Origin: Pseudomonas sp. J452 | GTDB taxonomy: Bacteria > Pseudomonadota > Gammaproteobacteria > Pseudomonadales > Pseudomonadaceae | NCBI RefSeq assembly: GCF_024666525.1 | Contig: NZ_CP088294.1 | Coordinates: 1,178,001 to 1,242,000 of the forward strand | DNA length: 64,000 nucleotides | Direction of reading: 5' to 3' | Shown: positions 59,490 through 64,000 of the stretch, piece by piece | Layout: every line of letters begins with the position of its first letter | Numbering within the stretch: position 1 is the first letter of the stretch | The notes under the pieces: generated by a model | What the model saw: the letters and a program-made list of their open reading frames with translations, nothing else | Told to the model about the DNA's origin: nothing | Databases searched by the model: none | Position numbers and translations under genes: made by a program

Positions 59490-62085
59490 AGACCAGCGCT
59501 CCTTCACCGTCGAGGGTGGCATGCACCTGCTGCAGGCTTTCGCCGGCGGCCATGGCATCCAGCAGGCGGTCGGCGATCTGCGGCAACAGCTGTTGCTCCA
59601 GCAACTGGTCGATCAGCCGGGCGCCGCTGTCGTTGTGCTGGCAGCGGCGGGCCAGGTGGCCGAGCAGCGCCGGGTGGTGGCTGAAGCCCAGCTGGCGGCG
59701 CGCCAGGCGCTCGCCGAGGCGGCCCAGCTTGAGCGCCACCAGTTCCTCGAGCACGCTGCCGGCCACCGGGTAGTAAGGCACCACGCGCATGCGAGCGAGC
59801 AGTGCCGGCTTGAAGTGGCGGCTCAGGGCCGGGCGAATGGCCTGCTCCAGTACTTCGGCGGCCGGGCGCTGCTCGTCGCTGCAGAGCTGGGCGATCTGCT
59901 CGCTGGCCAGGTTGCTGGTCATCAGGATCAGGCAGTTGCGGAAGTTGATCTCGCGCCCCTCGCCGTCGTTGGCCACGCCCTTGTCGAAGATCTGGTAGAA
60001 GACGTTCATCACGTCCGGGTCGGCCTTCTCCACCTCGTCGAGGAGGATCACCGAGTAGGGCTTCTGCCGTACCGCCTCGGTGAGCATGCCGCCCTCGCCG
60101 TAGCCGACGTAGCCGGGCGGCGCGCCGATCAGCCGCGACACCGTGTGCTTTTCCTGGAACTCGGACATGTTGATGGTGGTGAGGAAGCGCTCGCCGCCGT
60201 ACAGCAGGTCGGCCAGGGCCAGGGCGGTCTCGGTCTTGCCGACCCCGCTGGGGCCGACCAGAAGGAACACCCCGACTGGCGCATCGTCCTTGTTCAGCCC
60301 GGCGGCGCTGGCGCGCATGGCGCGGTCGAGGGCCACCACCGCCTGCTCCTGGCCGCGCACGCGCTGGCGCAGGTCATGGGCGAAACCGGCCACCTTGGCG
60401 TTGTGTTCGCGGGCCAGCTGGCTCAGCGGCACGCCGGTCCAGTGGCTGATCACCTCGGCCACCAGGCGCGGGCAGACTTCATGGCTGACCAGGCGCTCGG
60501 CGCTTTGTGCTGCAGCCAGCTCGGCCTGCACCCCGCGCAGCTCGGCTTCCAGTTCGGCCAGATTCGCCAGGGGTTCGACGCTGTCGTCGGTCACTTCGGC
60601 AGGTTGATCGAGGCGGGCGGCGGCGCACTGCTGGCGCAGTTGCAGCAGGCGTTCGGCCAGTTGGCGCTGGCTGTCCCAGCGGCTGCCCAGTTGTTGCAGT
60701 TCGTCAGCGGCCTGCAGCAAACGGTTTTCCAGTTGAGCGAGGACTTCGCCATCGACGCTCAGGCCGGCATCCAGGTCGCGGCGCAGGGCTTCGCGTTGGC
60801 GCTGGCCTTCAGCGATCTCGCCGCGCAGGCGTTCCAGCGCTTCCGGGGCGGCGGCCAGGCTGATGCGTACGCGCGCGCAGGCGGTGTCGAGCACGTCGAC
60901 CGCCTTGTCCGGCAGCTGGCGCCCGGCCAGGTAGCGCGCCGACAGTTCGGCGGCGGCGACCACCGCGTCGTCGCGCAGGTAGATGCCGTGGCTCTTCTCG
61001 TATACCGGCGCCAGGCCACGCAGGATGGTCACGGCTTCCTGGACCGTCGGCTCGTGCAGCTGCACCGGCTGGAAACGCCGGGCCAGGGCCGGGTCCTTCT
61101 CGAAGTACTTCTTGTATTCGCTCCAGGTGGTGGCGGCGATGGTGCGCAGCTCGCCACGGGCCAGGGCCGGCTTGAGCAGGTTGGCGGCGTCCGAGCCACC
61201 GGCCTGGCCGCCAGCGCCGATCAGGGTGTGCGCCTCGTCGATAAACAGGATGATCGGCTTGGCCGCGCCCTTCACTTCGTCGATCACCCCCTGCAGGCGC
61301 CGTTCGAACTCGCCTTTGACGCTGGCGCCGGCCTGCAGCAGGCCCATGTCCAGGCACAGCAGCTCGACGCCCTTGAGCACTTCCGGCACTTCGCCGCTGG
61401 CGATGCGCAGGGCCAGGCCTTCGACTATGGCGGTCTTGCCGACGCCGGCCTCGCCGACCACGATCGGGTTGTTTTTCCGCCGGCGGGCGAGGATGTCGAT
61501 CATCTGGCGGATCGCCCCGTCGCGGCACAGCACCGGATCGAGCTTGCCGTCGCGGGCCTGCTGGGTGAAGTTGTGGGTGAAGCGTTGCAGGTTGGATTCA
61601 CCCGTCGCGGCGGCTTTGCCGGCGCCTGTCTGCGGCTGCTGGCTGAGGGCGAAATCGCGCAGGCGCTCGGCATTGACCTTGGCCAGCAGCGGCTGGTAGT
61701 GGCTGCCGGCATAGCGCATGGGGTTGCGCAGCAGGGCGAGGATCAGCGCGGCCTGTTCCACCTGGCTCTGGCCGAGTTCCAGGTTGGCCACCAGCAGGGC
61801 GTCCTGCAGCCACTGCACCAGCTCGGCGGAGAACACCGGGTTGCGCGAGGCGCTGTGTTCGCCGCGCGGTTGCAGGGCGCTGGCGAGGGCGCCGGCGTCC
61901 ACTTCGGCATCCTGCAGGGCGCGGGCCAGCAAGCCTTGCGGGCGTTCGAGCAGACCGAGCAGCAGGTCTTCCACCAGGATCTTGTTGCCACCGCGCTGCA
62001 GGCAGCGCTCGGCGGCGCCTTCGAGGTCGCGGCGGGTGTCGGCGTCCAGTGCCTGGACCAACTGTTGTAGGTCGACGTTGATCAT
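59476..62085 (-). CDS. clpV: Type VI secretion system ATPase ClpV (TssH)
   Basis: ClpV disassembles the contracted TssBC sheath. The 869-residue protein has the Clp N-terminal repeat, AAA+ domain 1 with GEAGVGKTA and ILFIDEAHTL, the coiled-coil middle region and AAA+ domain 2 with GPSGVGKTE and ILLDEVEKAD. I chose ATG 62085 because it gives the conserved MINVDLQQLVQALD start and has AAGGA upstream. Confidence 0.95.
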
Positions 62086-62096
62086 TCTCTCTGTCC

Positions 62097-63104
62097 TTAG
62101 TGAGTCATGCTGCCGATGGTGACCACACCATCGGCCTGTTCGTGGCCCAGCCAGCTGGTCCAGCCGAGGTGGCAGGGGTTGCCGGCGCCGATGCGTAGCT
62201 CGCGGATTTCCTCGTGGCGCAGGGCCAGGCGGATGTCGTAGTCGAGCGGGTCGCGCAGGGTGAAGCGCACCAGCGCGCAGAGCGGCTGGTAGCCCGTGCC
62301 GATCGGCAGGAATTCGTGGAAACGGGCCCAGCTGAGCTGGCGGATATGGATGCGGAACTTGCCGCCGCGGTCGCGCACCCGCTCGCCGAGCACCAGGCTT
62401 TCGCCCAGCTGGCTGTTGGCCAGGCCGAGGCGGTTGCGCTGCTCGCCGATGATCTGCACCTGGCGCTCGACGCACTGCTCGATGCGCAGGTCGGTGTGCT
62501 TGAAGTAGTAACGCAGCACCGACTCGACCAGTGCCGCCGAATGGGCGCGCAGGCTGAGCAGGCCGAGGTAGGGCAGCAGGCGCTTCCAGTTGAGTTCCTC
62601 GGCGGCGCGGATCTGCTCGCCGCCGAGGCCGATCAGGGCGAACAGCTGGTTGGAGAACTGATCGCTGGCGCCGCGCTGGAAGCGCGCGTAGTAACGGTAC
62701 TTCTGCCAGATCGGCAGGAGCAGGCGCTGCAGGCGGTTGTTGAACAGGTCGAGGAATTCGCGGGTCGGGTTGCCGTCCGGGTTGTCGCCCAGCGCCTGTT
62801 CGCCATAGAAGGCCGGCAGCGGCGAACCGGCGCCGAACAGGCTGACCAGGTTGATGCGCAGCTGCGCGCGCAGCTCGCCGTGTTCTTCGAAGAACTGCAC
62901 GCGATCGACATCGCTGCCGGGGAAGCCCAGGCTCGGGTTGGCCTGGAATTCCAGGCGCTCGTACAGCTGCTCCTCATCCAGTTCGGGATGGGCAGTGCGC
63001 AAGCGGTCCAGCACCAGCAGCACACCCTGGAACAGGCTGTACTCGCGGATGCCCCGGCTGAGCCGGTTCAGAGCAGGGGCTGCTGCCCCATGCGCGGCGT
63101 CCAT
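62097..63104 (-). CDS. tssG: Type VI secretion system baseplate subunit TssG
   Basis: TssG is a wedge protein that forms a complex with TssF. The 335-residue protein has the family segments EFQANPSLGFPGSDV and GEQALGDN. It overlaps the tssF stop by 37 bases, implying coupled translation. Confidence 0.94.
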   Translation of the reverse strand: MDAAHGAAAPALNRLSRGIREYSLFQGVLLVLDRLRTAHPELDEEQLYERLEFQANPSLGFPGSDVDRVQFFEEHGELRAQLRINLVSLFGAGSPLPAFYGEQALGDNPDGNPTREFLDLFNNRLQRLLLPIWQKYRYYARFQRGASDQFSNQLFALIGLGGEQIRAAEELNWKRLLPYLGLLSLRAHSAALVESVLRYYFKHTDLRIEQCVERQVQIIGEQRNRLGLANSQLGESLVLGERVRDRGGKFRIHIRQLSWARFHEFLPIGTGYQPLCALVRFTLRDPLDYDIRLALRHEEIRELRIGAGNPCHLGWTSWLGHEQADGVVTIGSMTH

Positions 63105-64000
63105 CGGTACACCTCTCCTTGTGTGCTGTGTACGCGCAGCTCGTGGTACGAGTTGAGGCTGGCGTAGAGGGCGAAGAATTCATTGAGCACCGAGGCGAAC
63201 AGGAACAGATCCCCTTCGCCCAGGTAACCGTCCGGGTTCATGTTCAGTTCGGTACGCACACCGCGCACCGGCAGGCCGCGATGCAGGCGGTCGACGTGCT
63301 GGTGGCTGATCGACTGCAGGCCGCCGAGCAGGCGTTTGCTGACCTTTTCCGCGTGCTGGTCGTAGTAGCGCGGCAGGTCGTAGGTTTCGAGGATCACCTT
63401 GAGCGCCTGCACATCGGCCAGCGACAGGTAGTTCAGCGACATGTTGCTGATCAGCTTCCACAGGTAGTCGCGGTGCAGCGGCGGTGCGTAGCTCGGCGTC
63501 ACCGCGCTGATGTTGCGGAAGGTGAGGAACTCCGGGGTGTCTTCGCTGGGCAGGCAGATATCGCCCAGGCCCAGCTGGCGTGGCAGGTTCTGGTTGGTGC
63601 AGGTCAGCTCGATGGACAGGGTTTCCTGCTGATCCTGCTGGCGCATGCCGAAGCTGAGCCAGGTCTCCAGGCCGTCGCCGAGCATCGAGGGCTGCTGGCG
63701 CACGCTGTAGTGCGGACGGGCCTTGGGCACGTCGAAGCTGGCGTCGTGCTCGAACGACTCGAATGGCACGTATTCCTCGTAGCCCATGCCGCCGGGCTTC
63801 CAGCCGGTCACCCGGTCCACCGAGAACACCGCGCAGTGGCGCGTCTCGAATTCGGCCGGCAGCAGCAGGTACTGGTCCTGCTTGCCGTCCAGGCGGATCG
63901 GGATGGCGTCGTGGGCGAACAGGTTGACCACCGGCGTGCAGTACAAACGCACGTTGTCCAGGGTCGGGCGGATGCGCTGCAGGCCGGTCTTCTGGATATC
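63068..64000 (-). CDS. tssF: Type VI secretion system baseplate subunit TssF (5' end outside window)
   Basis: TssF is the largest baseplate wedge protein. The visible 310 residues are the C-terminal half, with KARPHYSVRQQPSML and ISHQHVDRLHRGLPVRG. The frame stays open to the right edge. The family is about 590 residues, so roughly 280 are missing. Confidence 0.92.
   Translation of the reverse strand, partial: DIQKTGLQRIRPTLDNVRLYCTPVVNLFAHDAIPIRLDGKQDQYLLLPAEFETRHCAVFSVDRVTGWKPGGMGYEEYVPFESFEHDASFDVPKARPHYSVRQQPSMLGDGLETWLSFGMRQQDQQETLSIELTCTNQNLPRQLGLGDICLPSEDTPEFLTFRNISAVTPSYAPPLHRDYLWKLISNMSLNYLSLADVQALKVILETYDLPRYYDQHAEKVSKRLLGGLQSISHQHVDRLHRGLPVRGVRTELNMNPDGYLGEGDLFLFASVLNEFFALYASLNSYHELRVHSTQGEVYRWTPRMGQQPLL

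Overview
The window is a Pseudomonas chromosome segment that spans the replication origin. The evidence is the gene order trkA ... gyrB-recF-dnaN-dnaA, then oriC, then rpmH-rnpA-yidD-yidC-mnmE-mnmG-rsmG-parA-parB-atpIBEFHAGDC-glmU-glmR-glmS. High GC, Pseudomonas-type protein sequences, TTATCCACA DnaA boxes and the GTTCCACGTGGAAC parS core agree with this. I cannot fix the species.

Positions 1-7856 hold trkA (cut at the left edge), a TPR protein, a PilZ protein, a lipid A acyltransferase, tag, and the glyQ-glyS-gmhB-acyltransferase run. Positions 8093-13851 hold a compact six-gene + strand cluster for membrane lipid chemistry. It contains a CDP-alcohol phosphatidyltransferase, an alpha/beta hydrolase fused to a methyltransferase, a PAP2 phosphatase fused to a dual-specificity phosphatase, a small membrane protein, a PlsC-type acyltransferase and a CdsA-like cytidylyltransferase. 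Four of these match the little-studied E. coli ynbABCD genes in domain content and length. As I recall the P. aeruginosa order, gyrB lies directly next to the acyltransferase gene there, so this looks like an insertion. It is my best candidate for an undescribed system. A shared terminator then separates it from gyrB-recF-dnaN-dnaA on the - strand.

The origin region (20031-20555) has DnaA boxes and an AT-rich stretch. A second cluster of DnaA boxes with an AT-rich tract lies between mnmE and mnmG (24590-25055). Further exact boxes are scattered inside nearby genes, and two perfect parS sites lie inside recF. The ATP synthase operon follows. Its first gene, atpI, is frameshifted in a run of seven Gs. 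A long hairpin repeat seen between yidC and mnmE recurs between atpD and atpC. glmU, glmR and glmS complete this part, ending at the expected Tn7 attachment region.

Positions 41058-64000 (all - strand) hold a type VI secretion cluster with the gene order of Pseudomonas HSI-2: tssF (cut at the right edge), tssG, clpV, a sigma-54 activator, a DUF805 membrane protein, a tiny lipoprotein, a FHA protein, tssJ, tssK, tssL, tssM, a PP2C phosphatase, a Ser/Thr kinase and vgrG. A cargo module follows: a DUF4123 adaptor, two tandem DUF3304 lipoproteins (probable immunity proteins), a DUF2235 (Tle1-type) lipase effector and an unknown exported protein. The effector gene carries a frameshift in a run of eight Gs near its start. 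The vgrG gene carries an in-frame copy of an intergenic-type palindromic repeat.

I saw no tRNA, rRNA, CRISPR array or complete insertion sequence.
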